This document shows positions 18,711 through 26,270 of a DNA stretch of 64,000 bases, in pieces (positions within the stretch are counted from its first letter, which is position 1; the number at the start of each line of letters is the position of its first letter). Location: assembly GCF_025264645.1 (NCBI RefSeq), contig NZ_CP073696.1:4898001-4962000 (forward strand), in the 5' to 3' direction. The notes beneath the pieces were generated by a model. That model had not been told where the DNA came from. It searched no databases and worked only from the letters and a program-made list of their open reading frames with translations. The position numbers and the translations under genes are program-made. This DNA is from Edaphobacter lichenicola (lineage in GTDB: Bacteria; Acidobacteriota; Terriglobia; Terriglobales; Acidobacteriaceae).

Positions 18711-18872
18711 CCCAAGTCTCTCCCTGTGGACATCCCGTCTTTCTCTATTGTTACCATTGCCATACCGATCAACCGAATCGCGCATCCAACAGAGCAGCCC
18801 CGGACGGTATACCACCTTTGGGGGAGAATCTCCGGATCATTTTCCGGCTTTTCCTCGGCTTCACAGCGTCCA

Positions 18873-19388
18873 ATGAAACGCGAGGGACGTATAGCCATGC
18901 AGTGCACACATCAACAGGAGAGTCTTATTGTGGCCTTGAACGCTGAGCAGATGACTGCAACTCCTTTTCGCCGTCCAACCGATCCGTCGCCAACCGTCTG
19001 GCTCGAGCGTCTGATCGACAATGGCACACTCTATGTTCCACAAAACCTGACCACATCTCAGTTCGCCATCCTGCAAGCGATCATCATCCTGATCGCGCGC
19101 CCCGGCTCCAACTACGTCGCATCCCGCCTTGACGCCGCCCTCACCACCAGCGCCACCGAAGCCTCATCCCGCCCCCCCCACCCCATCGCCTTCGACTACC
19201 GGCTTGGCCTCGACGAGATCGAAACCATCTCCCGCACCCGCACCGGCTATGGGTTCACAGAGCTTCCCCTCGAGCTCCAGGAGGCCATCCTCAGCCTTAT
19301 CTGCACCCGCGACATCGTCTCCCGCAAACTCGACCTCGCCCTCTGGCTCGAAGACCTCCAGGCCCACACCCTGGCGCTTGCAGCGTAG
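18873..19388 (+). CDS. Gluconate 2-dehydrogenase subunit 3-like protein (weak match)
   Basis: Protein of 171 residues from ATG 18873 (ATG 18897 also possible), divergent from dut. The sequence ends in YRLGLDEIETISRTRTGYGF, FTELPLELQEAILSLI and a helical tail. The order polar N-terminus, LTTSQFAILQAIIILIARP helix, then GL..ie....GYGF..L....QE.IL resembles gluconate 2-dehydrogenase subunit 3, a small partner of periplasmic FAD-dependent sugar dehydrogenases. I see no Tat signal and no dehydrogenase or cytochrome partner beside it, so the assignment is tentative and it may simply be a conserved hypothetical. Confidence 0.5.
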   Translation: MKREGRIAMQCTHQQESLIVALNAEQMTATPFRRPTDPSPTVWLERLIDNGTLYVPQNLTTSQFAILQAIIILIARPGSNYVASRLDAALTTSATEASSRPPHPIAFDYRLGLDEIETISRTRTGYGFTELPLELQEAILSLICTRDIVSRKLDLALWLEDLQAHTLALAA

Positions 19389-19470
19389 TCGTTACGCACT
19401 CGCAAGCCGCGGTCGAACTCATTGCGACGAGCAGATAGCAGGATTCAACTCCCGCTACCTGCTCTCATCC

Positions 19471-19974
19471 TTAGTGCGATTCATCCGCGCTCGGCCCATA
19501 GATCGCCGGCACCTTCGCCTCATTCAGCCGCAGATACACCGTAAGCTGCCCCCGATGATGCGCCAGGTGACTCAGCGCGCCATTCGAGATCGTGAAATAA
19601 CGCGGTCCCTCCGACAGCACCTGCGAGTCCATCTTCAGCCGCCACGTCTTCATCAGGTGTTCCTCCGTCGTGTTCTCCAGCGCCTTACGCGATGCCGCCA
19701 GACCGCTCTCCAGCGCCGCCAGCAACTCCGCCCGCGTCGCCAAAGCCTTCGTCTGAAATGCCTTCCCGTTCCCGTTCAGATCGAGCTCATCATAGTCGAT
19801 CATCACCGCAACCCATCCCGGCATCGTCGCGACCAGCGCCGCCAGCTTGCCCAGCTCCATCGACTTCTCATGCGGCTTCCATCCGTTCTGTCCCTCAGGA
19901 ACCCGCTCAATCGCCTTCCGTGACGCCTCTGCTTCGCTCTCCAACTGCTCCAGAAAATATCGCTTGAACTCCAT
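19471..19974 (-). CDS. DinB-superfamily protein
   Basis: Four-helix-bundle protein of 167 residues of the DinB/YfiT-like superfamily, several members of which bind a divalent metal through three histidines and act as thiol S-transferases. The C-terminal block LSHLAHHRGQLTVYLRLNEA followed by VPAIYGPSADE is the signature; its histidines would be metal ligands. AGGAGG lies 7 bases before ATG 19974, so the longer frame to 20127 is rejected. It is divergent from a WYL-type regulator across 121 bp, the usual arrangement for a regulated target. Confidence 0.85.
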   Translation of the reverse strand: MEFKRYFLEQLESEAEASRKAIERVPEGQNGWKPHEKSMELGKLAALVATMPGWVAVMIDYDELDLNGNGKAFQTKALATRAELLAALESGLAASRKALENTTEEHLMKTWRLKMDSQVLSEGPRYFTISNGALSHLAHHRGQLTVYLRLNEAKVPAIYGPSADESH

Positions 19975-20025
19975 CGCACTGCCTCCTGTGAGGCCGTCAG
20001 GCCTGACAATCGCAAAGGTAGTTGC

Positions 20026-20035
20026 GCATATATGC
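20026..20035. promoter_or_regulatory. Palindrome between DinB and WYL-regulator genes, candidate operator
   Basis: GCATATATGC, a perfect 10-bp palindrome. A related half-symmetric site, TTGTCATATATCAA, begins 7 bp further on at 20042. Both share CATATAT and lie in the 121-bp divergent gap. Binding by the adjacent regulator is inferred from position alone. Confidence 0.35.
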
Positions 20036-20095
20036 CATCTGTTGTCATATATCAAAAATAACTTTATTCCTGAACAGAAGAGGAGAGAGCCCAAT

Positions 20096-21061
20096 ATGAA
20101 ATCCGATCGCCTTCTCTCCTCACTCATGCTGCTTCAGGCTCACGGCCGCCTCTCCACACGCGAGATCGCCGAGCGCCTCGAGGTCTCCCACCGCACCGCG
20201 CATCGCGATATGGAGGCCCTCTGCCTCGCGGGCATTCCACTCATCGCCCATCGCGGCGCAAGCGGCGGTTGGGAGCTGCAAAAAGGTTGGCGCACCAAAG
20301 TCCCCGGCCTCGACGACGCCGAACTCCAGGCCCTCCTCATGGCTCAGCCAAGCGCGCTCGGAGACCGCAAACTCACCGCAGCCGCTCAGCGCGCCTTCGA
20401 CAAGCTCATGGCCTCCATGCCAACCTCCATGCGCCTCCACGCCGACTCCATCCGCGCCCGCCTTCACATCGACCCCACCGGCTGGCGGCCCTCCAACGAA
20501 GATCTCTCCATGCTCCCCATCGTGCAGGACGCCCTCGCCCGCGACTGCAAACTGACCCTCCTCTACACCCGCACCGACGGAGACACCAACACCCGAACCG
20601 TCGACCCGCTCGGCATCGTCTGCAAACAAACCGTCTGGTATCTCATCGCCCGGACGGCCGAAGGCACCCGCACCTACCGCGTCTCTCGCATGCGTGAAGC
20701 CGTCGTCCTCGCGCTACCATTCGCGCGACCACTAAACTTCGATCTCGCCACCTACTGGAAGCAGAGCACCGCCAAACTCAAAGACCGCCAGCACCCCGTC
20801 ACCACCACGCTGGCACTCACCGACGAAGGCGTTGTCTCCATCGAACGCTGGTGCCCGATGGTTCCCGTACTCGACCATCGCGCATTACGCACCCTGCACA
20901 AGGGCTGGCGTCTCTTTCACGTCGAGTTCGAAAACTACCAGCAGGCTCGCTTCGTCGTCCTCGGCCTAGGCTCTCGCGCAGCAGCCATCGCACCACCCGA
21001 CCTCCGCAAAGAGATCAAAGCCGAACTACGCCGCATGCACCGCGCCAACAACGCAAAATAA
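20096..21061 (+). CDS. YafY-type HTH/WYL-domain transcriptional regulator
   Basis: Regulator of 321 residues. The N-terminal DeoR-like HTH is LSTREIAERLEVSHRTAHRDM with LIAHRGASGGWEL as the wing. The C-terminal WYL domain includes VDPLGIVCKQTVWYLIARTA (the WYL motif appears as WYL) and the WCX tail. WYL domains are thought to sense nucleic-acid or nucleotide ligands. AGGAG 11 bases upstream sets the start at 20096. It probably regulates itself and the divergent DinB gene. Confidence 0.9.
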   Translation: MKSDRLLSSLMLLQAHGRLSTREIAERLEVSHRTAHRDMEALCLAGIPLIAHRGASGGWELQKGWRTKVPGLDDAELQALLMAQPSALGDRKLTAAAQRAFDKLMASMPTSMRLHADSIRARLHIDPTGWRPSNEDLSMLPIVQDALARDCKLTLLYTRTDGDTNTRTVDPLGIVCKQTVWYLIARTAEGTRTYRVSRMREAVVLALPFARPLNFDLATYWKQSTAKLKDRQHPVTTTLALTDEGVVSIERWCPMVPVLDHRALRTLHKGWRLFHVEFENYQQARFVVLGLGSRAAAIAPPDLRKEIKAELRRMHRANNAK

Positions 21062-21088
21062 CGAGCACCGGACTTCACACAAACGAAA

Positions 21089-21859
21089 CTAACGCTTCCG
21101 CATCCTCAAACTCTGCCAGCTCCCGTCAGTCGTCCACCCACCGTCAACAGCCAGCGCGTGCCCATTCACGAACCCGCTCTGCTCCGGCTCAGCTAAAAAC
21201 AGAATCGCCCTCGCGATATCCTCCGGCGAGGCAAATCGACCCATCGGGTTCACCCCTTCAATATCCGCATCGTTGTACCCACCGCCCGCCTGGTCTGCGA
21301 CATCCATCTCCGTCTTCACCCACCCCGGACACACCGCATTGCACCTCACCCCGCGTCCACCCCACTCCGCTGCCAGCGTGCGCGTCAGCCCGATCAATCC
21401 ATGCTTCGAAGCGTTGTAGGCCGAACGATCCGCAATCCCCACCAGCCCGGCAATCGAAGCAACGTTCACGATGCTCCCGCTCTTCTGCTCCAGCATCATC
21501 GCGCCAAACGCCTTCGCCAGCAAAAACGGAGCCAGCAGATTCACCTGCAACACGCGCAAAAACGCCTTCCCATCGACAGCCTCTGCCGGCGCAATAAAGC
21601 TGATCCCGGCGTTGTTCACCAGCACATCCACGCGTCCCCACCGCGAGCGCACCACCTCCACCGCTCGTTCCACCACACCCTCGTCAGAAATATCCCCCAA
21701 CACCTCCTCCGCCTCGCCACCCGCCGCCCTCACCGCAGCCAGCGTCGCCGTACAAGCCTGCATATCCATCAGCAGCAACTCAAATCCAGCCGCCGCCAAA
21801 ACCTCCGCCGTCCTCCGCCCAATCCCCTGCGCCGCCCCGGTAATAATCGCAATCTTCAT
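21089..21859 (-). CDS. Short-chain dehydrogenase/reductase (SDR)
   Basis: NAD(P)-dependent oxidoreductase of the classical SDR family, 256 residues. The cofactor loop is TGAAQGIG (TGxxxGxG), followed by LVNNAGIS, the catalytic Ser in IVNVASIAGL and Tyr/Lys in SAYNASKHGL (YxxxK). VCPGWVKTEM and a C-terminal NGHALAVDGGW complete the fold. ATG 21859 is used; a TTG at 21865 is an alternative. The substrate is unknown. It is convergent with the WYL-regulator gene. Confidence 0.92.
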   Translation of the reverse strand: MKIAIITGAAQGIGRRTAEVLAAAGFELLLMDMQACTATLAAVRAAGGEAEEVLGDISDEGVVERAVEVVRSRWGRVDVLVNNAGISFIAPAEAVDGKAFLRVLQVNLLAPFLLAKAFGAMMLEQKSGSIVNVASIAGLVGIADRSAYNASKHGLIGLTRTLAAEWGGRGVRCNAVCPGWVKTEMDVADQAGGGYNDADIEGVNPMGRFASPEDIARAILFLAEPEQSGFVNGHALAVDGGWTTDGSWQSLRMRKR

Positions 21860-21950
21860 GCCCAAAGATTACTGCATGCATCTTTTGCGAGACTTGTCGG
21901 GTTGCTACACACTACCCCATTTATCGGTAGTAACCTTGGAGCAAACTGAT

Positions 21951-22083
21951 TTAGCCCTTTTGCTGTCCTTCCATAGCTTGCTGAAAGACCTTGTCCACGT
22001 AACCCTCCGAGATCGACCCGTTACCATCTGCAGCGGGTAATAAATCGGAGCGTAGAACGCGTCAATCGCGGCCTCGAGATCCA
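21951..22083 (-). pseudogene. Remnant of a TetR-family regulator C-terminus, frameshifted
   Basis: Minus-strand reading gives LDLEAAIDAFYAPIYYPLQM, then VTG, and after a one-base shift ISEGYVDKVFQQAMEGQQKG and a stop. This is the conserved end of the ligand domain of TetR/AcrR regulators (DLEAAIDAFYAPIYYRL ... VD.VF). One base appears to be lost near 22017 in GGTCGATCTC, and everything upstream of LDLE (the whole HTH and most of the ligand domain) is gone, replaced by the start of the alpha/beta hydrolase gene on the other strand. It cannot make a functional protein. Confidence 0.75.
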
Positions 22084-22095
22084 AGGACAAACGAT

Positions 22096-22941
22096 ATGAG
22101 CACCTACACCCATCACACCGCACCGACCCAGTTCGTCGAAGCCAATGGCGTCCGATTCGCCTATCGCCGCTTCGGCAAGAACGAAGGCATACCCCTCGTT
22201 TTTATTCCACATATCCTCGGCAACTTGGATAGCTGGGACCCGTTTGTGACCGACGGCCTCGCGCAGAACCGCGAAGTGATCCTCTTCAACAATGCCGGTG
22301 TCGCCAGTTCCAGCGGCGAGGTTCCCACGACCTTCGCCGATATGGCCAAGACCGCAGGGGTCTTCATCGATGCGCTCGGCCTCACGGAGGTCGACGTCCT
22401 GGGCTTCTCGATCGGCTCCATGATCGCGCAGAACGTCGCTATGCAACGACCTGACCTCGTCCGCAAGCTCGTGATCGTCGGTAGCGGCCCGCGCAATGGA
22501 GACGGCATCCCATTGACACCGGAATCGCAGAAGATCTTCACCAACAAGTATGGCAATCTCGACGACTTCTGGATCGACGGCTTCTTCACCGCGTCACCTG
22601 AGAGCCAGGCTGCCGGACGAGCGTTCTTGATGCGCAGGGACGCCCGCGTGGAAGACCGCGATGTTGCCATCGGCGAAAAGGTGCAGCCTGCGCAGTTTGC
22701 TGCCCTTCAGGAGTGGGGCAAGCCGGTTGGAGAACGTTTCGCGTATTTGCAAGACATCAAGATGCCCGTACTAGTTGTCGGCGGCAAGTCCGACATCATC
22801 TTCTACACCATCAACTCGTTCTATCTTGAGCAGAACCTGCCGAACGCGCAGCTCATTCTTTACCCGGATGCCGCCCACGGCTCTCTGTTTCAGTATCCAG
22901 AGCTGTTCGTCGAGCATACGAGCTTGTTTCTGCGAGGCTAA
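22096..22941 (+). CDS. Alpha/beta hydrolase
   Basis: Alpha/beta-fold hydrolase of 281 residues. The nucleophile elbow is GFSIGSM (G-x-S-x-G), preceded by HILGNLDSWDPF with the oxyanion region and VILFNNAGVASSSG. The acid is probably the Asp in VVGGKSDIIF and the base the His in DAAHGSLFQ. It resembles haloperoxidase/epoxide-hydrolase-like members, often found beside a TetR regulator. Here only a decayed TetR fragment adjoins it, 12 bp upstream on the opposite strand. AAGGA lies in front of the ATG. The substrate is unknown. Confidence 0.9.
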   Translation: MSTYTHHTAPTQFVEANGVRFAYRRFGKNEGIPLVFIPHILGNLDSWDPFVTDGLAQNREVILFNNAGVASSSGEVPTTFADMAKTAGVFIDALGLTEVDVLGFSIGSMIAQNVAMQRPDLVRKLVIVGSGPRNGDGIPLTPESQKIFTNKYGNLDDFWIDGFFTASPESQAAGRAFLMRRDARVEDRDVAIGEKVQPAQFAALQEWGKPVGERFAYLQDIKMPVLVVGGKSDIIFYTINSFYLEQNLPNAQLILYPDAAHGSLFQYPELFVEHTSLFLRG

Positions 22942-23047
22942 GTCCGGTAGTTAGCTCGATCGTGATACGTAGGTACCGGAAAACGCGCTTCGCGGAAGTC
23001 TCGTTGCTGGCACGGCGAAGTCGGCACGCTCATCAGACAGGAAATGT

Positions 23048-23074
23048 CATCATTCCGAGCGCAGCGCAGAATCC
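23048..23074 (-). repeat. Dispersed GATTC...GGAATGA repeat, copy D
   Basis: On the minus strand the copy reads GGATTCTGCGCTGCGCTCGG followed by AATGATGA, a shorter-stemmed cousin of the copies at 30336, 33581 and 37757. The common parts are GATTC on the left and GGAATGA on the right, with a variable GC-rich middle. It lies in the hydrolase-rplU gap. Confidence 0.5.
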
Positions 23075-23288
23075 CTCTATTTGTCTTTGCTGTTGCATGC
23101 TGTCGTACCGTCGTCACTGCGCCAACCCACGTAGTGACGGCAAATCCTGTCAACCCCCAACCACCACAAAACCCGCTCCAGACTTGGGTTTTCACGTTGC
23201 GCATCTACCCCAACCAACCCGATACAATGTAAGAAGGGAAGCAAAACACGTTAAAAACCTCTCCGTTGAACTTTGGAGCTAAGGTCAA

Positions 23289-23402
23289 TGGAATCTATAT
23301 TTTGCACGTAACACATCTGGAATCTGTATTTTGCAGACTGTCCCGTTCCGCAAACCAATGCAGTGAAAGGACTTACACGCAAAATACCCCCAAGGGGTGG
23401 GG
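23289..23402. repeat. TATTTTGC/GCAAAATA intergenic repeat cluster
   Basis: Two 18-bp near-identical direct repeats, TGGAATCTATATTTTGCA (23289-23306) and TGGAATCTGTATTTTGCA (23318-23335), are spaced 29 bp apart. An inverted GCAAAATA (23379-23386) follows, then CCCCCAAGGGG and a run of seven G. The layout suggests a degenerate palindromic intergenic element; no coding potential is seen. Confidence 0.5.
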
Positions 23403-23670
23403 GGGCAGACCGAACGAAATGGAGCCCACAACGGCATCAATCGTTGACCCCGTCCAAGGAACGCGATACACTCATTAAGTTTGGCGCTGCAGCTCTTTGT
23501 GTCTTCACCTCAAGAGTTGCAGGGACGACAGGCCTAAGCCCGGCGGTCAGAAATCAGACTGCGATGGCTTGACCGGTTGGCTTACTGTAGTGCTCCTGTA
23601 TGCGCCCATGCAGCACAATCTATTTTGAAGGAAGCGGCCAGCTCCACGCGACCCGCTTGAGGTTCTAGTC

Positions 23671-23997
23671 ATGTACGCAGTCATCCGCACCGGCGGCAAA
23701 CAGTATCTGGTCTCTCCTGGCGAGAAGTTGAAGATTGAAACCACCGCCCACGAGAACGGCAACATCGAGTTCTCTGACATCCTCGCCGTCAGCGGCGAAG
23801 CCGGCAAGTTCGAGTCCGACCTCACCGGAGCCAAGGTTCTCGCCTCTGTCGTCGGCGAAGGCCGCGGCGAAAAGATCCTCGTCTTCAAGCTCAAGCGCAA
23901 GAAGCAGTACAAGAAGATGCAGGGCCACCGCCAGAACTTCGTTGAAGTCAAAATCAACGAGATTCTCGTCAACGGCAAGAGCTTCAAGGAAGCATAA
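23671..23997 (+). CDS. rplU: 50S ribosomal protein L21
   Basis: Large-subunit ribosomal protein that binds 23S rRNA near L20. MYAVIRTGGKQYLVSPGEKL, the KILVFKLKRKKQYKKMQGHRQ basic stretch and VKINEI are the family signatures, and 108 residues is normal. GAGG precedes the ATG by 8 bases. It forms the usual operon with rpmA 88 bp downstream. Confidence 0.97.
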   Translation: MYAVIRTGGKQYLVSPGEKLKIETTAHENGNIEFSDILAVSGEAGKFESDLTGAKVLASVVGEGRGEKILVFKLKRKKQYKKMQGHRQNFVEVKINEILVNGKSFKEA

Positions 23998-24085
23998 AAG
24001 AGCTTCTCAAGAAGGTTTAGTTTTCCCGAATTTCAAGATTCAGTGAGCGCAAAGGCCCAGAGGGCAGCGCGAAAGAGGCAATCGA

Positions 24086-24361
24086 ATGGCACATAAAAAA
24101 GGTTTAGGTTCTTCCAAAAACGGCCGCGACTCAAACGCCCAGCGGCTTGGAGTCAAGGTATTCGGTGGTCAGACGATCCTCGGCGGCGGCATCATCGTCC
24201 GTCAGCGTGGCACCCCGCTCAAGCCCGGCGCCAACGTCGGTCGCGGCAAGGACGACACCCTCTTCGCCAAGGTCAACGGTATCGTCCGCTTCCAGGACAA
24301 GGGCCAGCAGGGCCGCTTCGTCAACGTCGATCCAGCCGAACTGACATCAGTTCCCGTCTAA
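24086..24361 (+). CDS. rpmA: 50S ribosomal protein L27
   Basis: Large-subunit protein whose N-terminus reaches the peptidyl-transferase centre. [29 protein letters not shown] and [13 protein letters not shown] are diagnostic. It starts directly with MAHKKG, so no N-terminal cleavage sequence of the Firmicutes type is present. It has 91 residues, slightly longer than the E. coli protein. It is the second gene of the rplU-rpmA operon and is followed by a strong terminator. Confidence 0.97.
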   Translation: MAHKKGLGSSKNGRDSNAQRLGVKVFGGQTILGGGIIVRQRGTPLKPGANVGRGKDDTLFAKVNGIVRFQDKGQQGRFVNVDPAELTSVPV

Positions 24362-24400
24362 CGCACCACAAATCACCATAGAGTCACCACAAATTTGCAC

Positions 24401-24428
24401 AAAAAACCCTGCCTCGGCAGGGTTTTTT
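24401..24428 (+). terminator. Strong Rho-independent terminator after rpmA
   Basis: AAAAAACCCTGCC-TC-GGCAGGGTTTTTT: a 13-bp perfect stem ending in six T. The A-run before it makes it usable on both strands. Between it and the zinc-ribbon gene at 24662 no gene is seen. Confidence 0.93.
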
Positions 24429-24661
24429 CACGCCAAAATGCATTCGGAGATCACAACTTCGCAACCAAAGCCGCTCGTCTCGGGATCACTGTCCAGCCTG
24501 CAGGGCTTTCGTGCGCTCAGAGAGTGAGTTCGAAAGTTCTCGAGGGGGTTCCGCACAAACTCCGACGTTGAATCGGTCAAACGGCCGACGTTGTGATTCT
24601 GGATCTCTAGCCCTCGCACGCATCGCTCTTGTGGGCGATCCGAGATTCCGAAGCTGATCGC

Positions 24662-25087
24662 CTAGAACCGCGGACCTTGCGCTGCGGCGACCATAAGCTC
24701 GACGCCCGGCGTAGGACGCTCGCCTGTTGTACCGGCGACCATCTCAGTGGTAGCTGCTGCGGTAACCAAAGCTCCTGTCGTCGGAGCGCGCTTGCTCTGG
24801 AAGCACTGCCGGCAGAGTACCGGTCGCCCCTGAGTCGGCTTGAACGGCACCGTCGTCTCAATGCCGCACTCGGAGCACTCCGTGCGAGTCTCAGTGCGTG
24901 ACAGGCCAGCAGCGGCAGGCCCCATGCCCGCCTTCAGACCGACACCGGAGCGCTTGGACTTACACGGTTTACACCGCTTCGGATCGTTCTTGAACTGCTT
25001 GTCGAAGAAAAAAAGCTGTTCCCCGGCGGTAAAGATGAACTCTCCGCCACAGTCTGCGCAGGTTAAAAGCCGATCGAGAAATTCCAT
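24662..25087 (-). CDS. Double zinc-ribbon protein, unknown function
   Basis: Protein of 141 residues with two C-x2-C...C-x2-C zinc ribbons: Cys10/Cys13 with Cys39/Cys42, and Cys71/Cys74 with Cys92/Cys95. The second ribbon has VPFKPTQGRPVLCRQCFQ, typical of small CxxC zinc-binding proteins that accompany translation or transcription genes. The C-terminal 45 residues are low-complexity Ala/Thr. GGGAGA precedes the ATG. It lies between rpmA and rpsU. A nucleic-acid role is plausible but not shown by sequence. Confidence 0.8.
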   Translation of the reverse strand: MEFLDRLLTCADCGGEFIFTAGEQLFFFDKQFKNDPKRCKPCKSKRSGVGLKAGMGPAAAGLSRTETRTECSECGIETTVPFKPTQGRPVLCRQCFQSKRAPTTGALVTAAATTEMVAGTTGERPTPGVELMVAAAQGPRF

Positions 25088-25303
25088 GCCGCTTCTCCCG
25101 TCTTACGGAAAGGAGGAACACCCTAGGGGGAAGATCGTGACATCGCCAAGGGGTCTACCTTTGCTGATGATCGTTACTTCTTGGATCTGAAGGGGGCCCG
25201 GAAACGCGACTTCGTGGAATCAATTTGCCGGTCAATGTGGGCCGATGGTCAGGCTCTCTCTGCCGGGGCCAGTCGATGGCGGGAGTCCATCTCTGGCAGT
25301 TCA

Positions 25304-25349
25304 GGCGGCCGTCTCTTCAAACTCTGAAGATGAGGAAGAGACGACCGCC
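25304..25349. repeat. Long inverted repeat downstream of rpsU
   Basis: GGCGGCCGTCTCTTC at 25304-25318 pairs with GAAGAGACGACCGCC at 25335-25349 around a 16-nt loop; 14 of 15 positions match. It lies 18 bp past the rpsU stop on that gene's strand, without a T-run, so it is a stabilising 3' hairpin or a weak terminator rather than a classical one. Confidence 0.6.
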
Positions 25350-25367
25350 GTGGTTATAGAGCTGGAA

Positions 25368-25565
25368 CTAATCCTGCTCCTTACGGACTTTCTTGCGATT
25401 GCGTTTGCGAGCTAGTGCTTCTTTCACTCGTTTCTTCTCACCTGGTTTCAGATAAAAAGAATGACGCTTGACTTCCTTGATAATGTCTTCGGTCTGCACC
25501 TTGCGCTTAAAGCGTCGTAGGGCATTCTCAAGGGGTTCGCCTTCTTGTACTCGAACCTCTGCCAA
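25368..25565 (-). CDS. rpsU: 30S ribosomal protein S21, TTG start
   Basis: Small-subunit protein needed for start-site selection on mRNA. The 65-residue product begins (M)AEVRVQEGEPLENALRRF and continues with the S21 signature TEDIIKEVKRHSFYLKPGEK before a basic tail. No ATG or GTG is available: the frame starts at TTG (25565-25563) with GGAGGT 8 bases upstream, an excellent Shine-Dalgarno. Reading on to an upstream ATG would add about 175 residues foreign to S21. A TTG start on a protein that itself promotes initiation is noteworthy. Confidence 0.93.
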   Translation of the reverse strand: MAEVRVQEGEPLENALRRFKRKVQTEDIIKEVKRHSFYLKPGEKKRVKEALARKRNRKKVRKEQD

Positions 25566-25718
25566 GAAAAATACACCTCCAAACAGTCCCAATGGGGATA
25601 GTCCTAGAATACGCCCCTTTGCGACCAAAAACACATAAATCGATAGTAACTTGCAGCCTGAACCGATCTGAGGACAGCAATCTGAAAACTTTTGCATGTG
25701 CGGCGTAAAATCTGCATC

Positions 25719-26240
25719 ATGATTCGGATTTATAACGGAAGCAAACCAATTTTCCCGCCAAGTTGTTATATCGACGCGTCGGCCCAGGTTATCGGCGATG
25801 TAATTCTCGGTGAGCAGTCGAGTGTATGGATGAACGCAGTCATTCGAGGCGATGTAAATGCCATCCGAATTGGCGCGAGGAGCAACGTACAGGACTGTGC
25901 AGTGCTTCATGGGATGCGACACCTTTATCCAGTGATTGTGGGGGAGATGGTAACGATCGGTCACAATGCTACCGTGCACGGGTGCGTGTTGGAGGACGCT
26001 GTTCTGATTGGCATCGGCGCAACCATCCTGAATGATGCTCGTATTGGTGAGGGCTCGATTATCGCGGCTGGAGCGGTGATTCCCGAACATATGGTGATCC
26101 CCCCTAACTCGTTGGTTGCCGGCGTTCCGGGCAAGATACGGCGCACGCTCGGAGATGACGACCGGGCAATGATCCTCAAGTACGCACAGAACTACCTGGA
26201 CTACACCGCGATCTATCTGGCGGAGACGGCTGGCACGTAA
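25719..26240 (+). CDS. Gamma-class carbonic anhydrase family protein
   Basis: Left-handed beta-helix (hexapeptide-repeat) trimer of the gamma-carbonic anhydrase/YrdA family, 173 residues. The start MIRIYNGSKP matches the family's usual N-terminus. Repeats run from IDASAQVIGDVILG to LVAGVPGKIRR. The three zinc-ligand histidines are present in CAVLHGM and TIGHNATVHGC. Many family members bind zinc without demonstrated CO2 hydration, so activity is likely but not certain. It is divergent from rpsU by 153 bp and 30 bp upstream of hisS, possibly co-transcribed with it. Confidence 0.92.
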   Translation: MIRIYNGSKPIFPPSCYIDASAQVIGDVILGEQSSVWMNAVIRGDVNAIRIGARSNVQDCAVLHGMRHLYPVIVGEMVTIGHNATVHGCVLEDAVLIGIGATILNDARIGEGSIIAAGAVIPEHMVIPPNSLVAGVPGKIRRTLGDDDRAMILKYAQNYLDYTAIYLAETAGT

Positions 26241-26270
26241 ATCCGGCTCCGTTTCGCTACACTGGTAGGG

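Larger units (their letters stand above)
22942..23670 (+). other. 729-bp gap without a credible gene; holds two kinds of short repeat
   Basis: Open frames here have no recognisable protein character. It contains one inverted copy of the GATTC/GGAATGA dispersed repeat (about 23048-23074). It also contains a cluster of TGGAATCTRTATTTTGCA direct repeats (23289, 23318) with an inverse GCAAAATA at 23379 next to a C-run/G-run palindrome. The rplU promoter must lie in its last 100 bp, but I cannot point to it with confidence. Confidence 0.6.

Noticed and set aside
23266-23478. 70-codon frame in the gap before rplU
   Set aside because: Spans repeat sequences, has no ribosome-binding site and no protein-like pattern.
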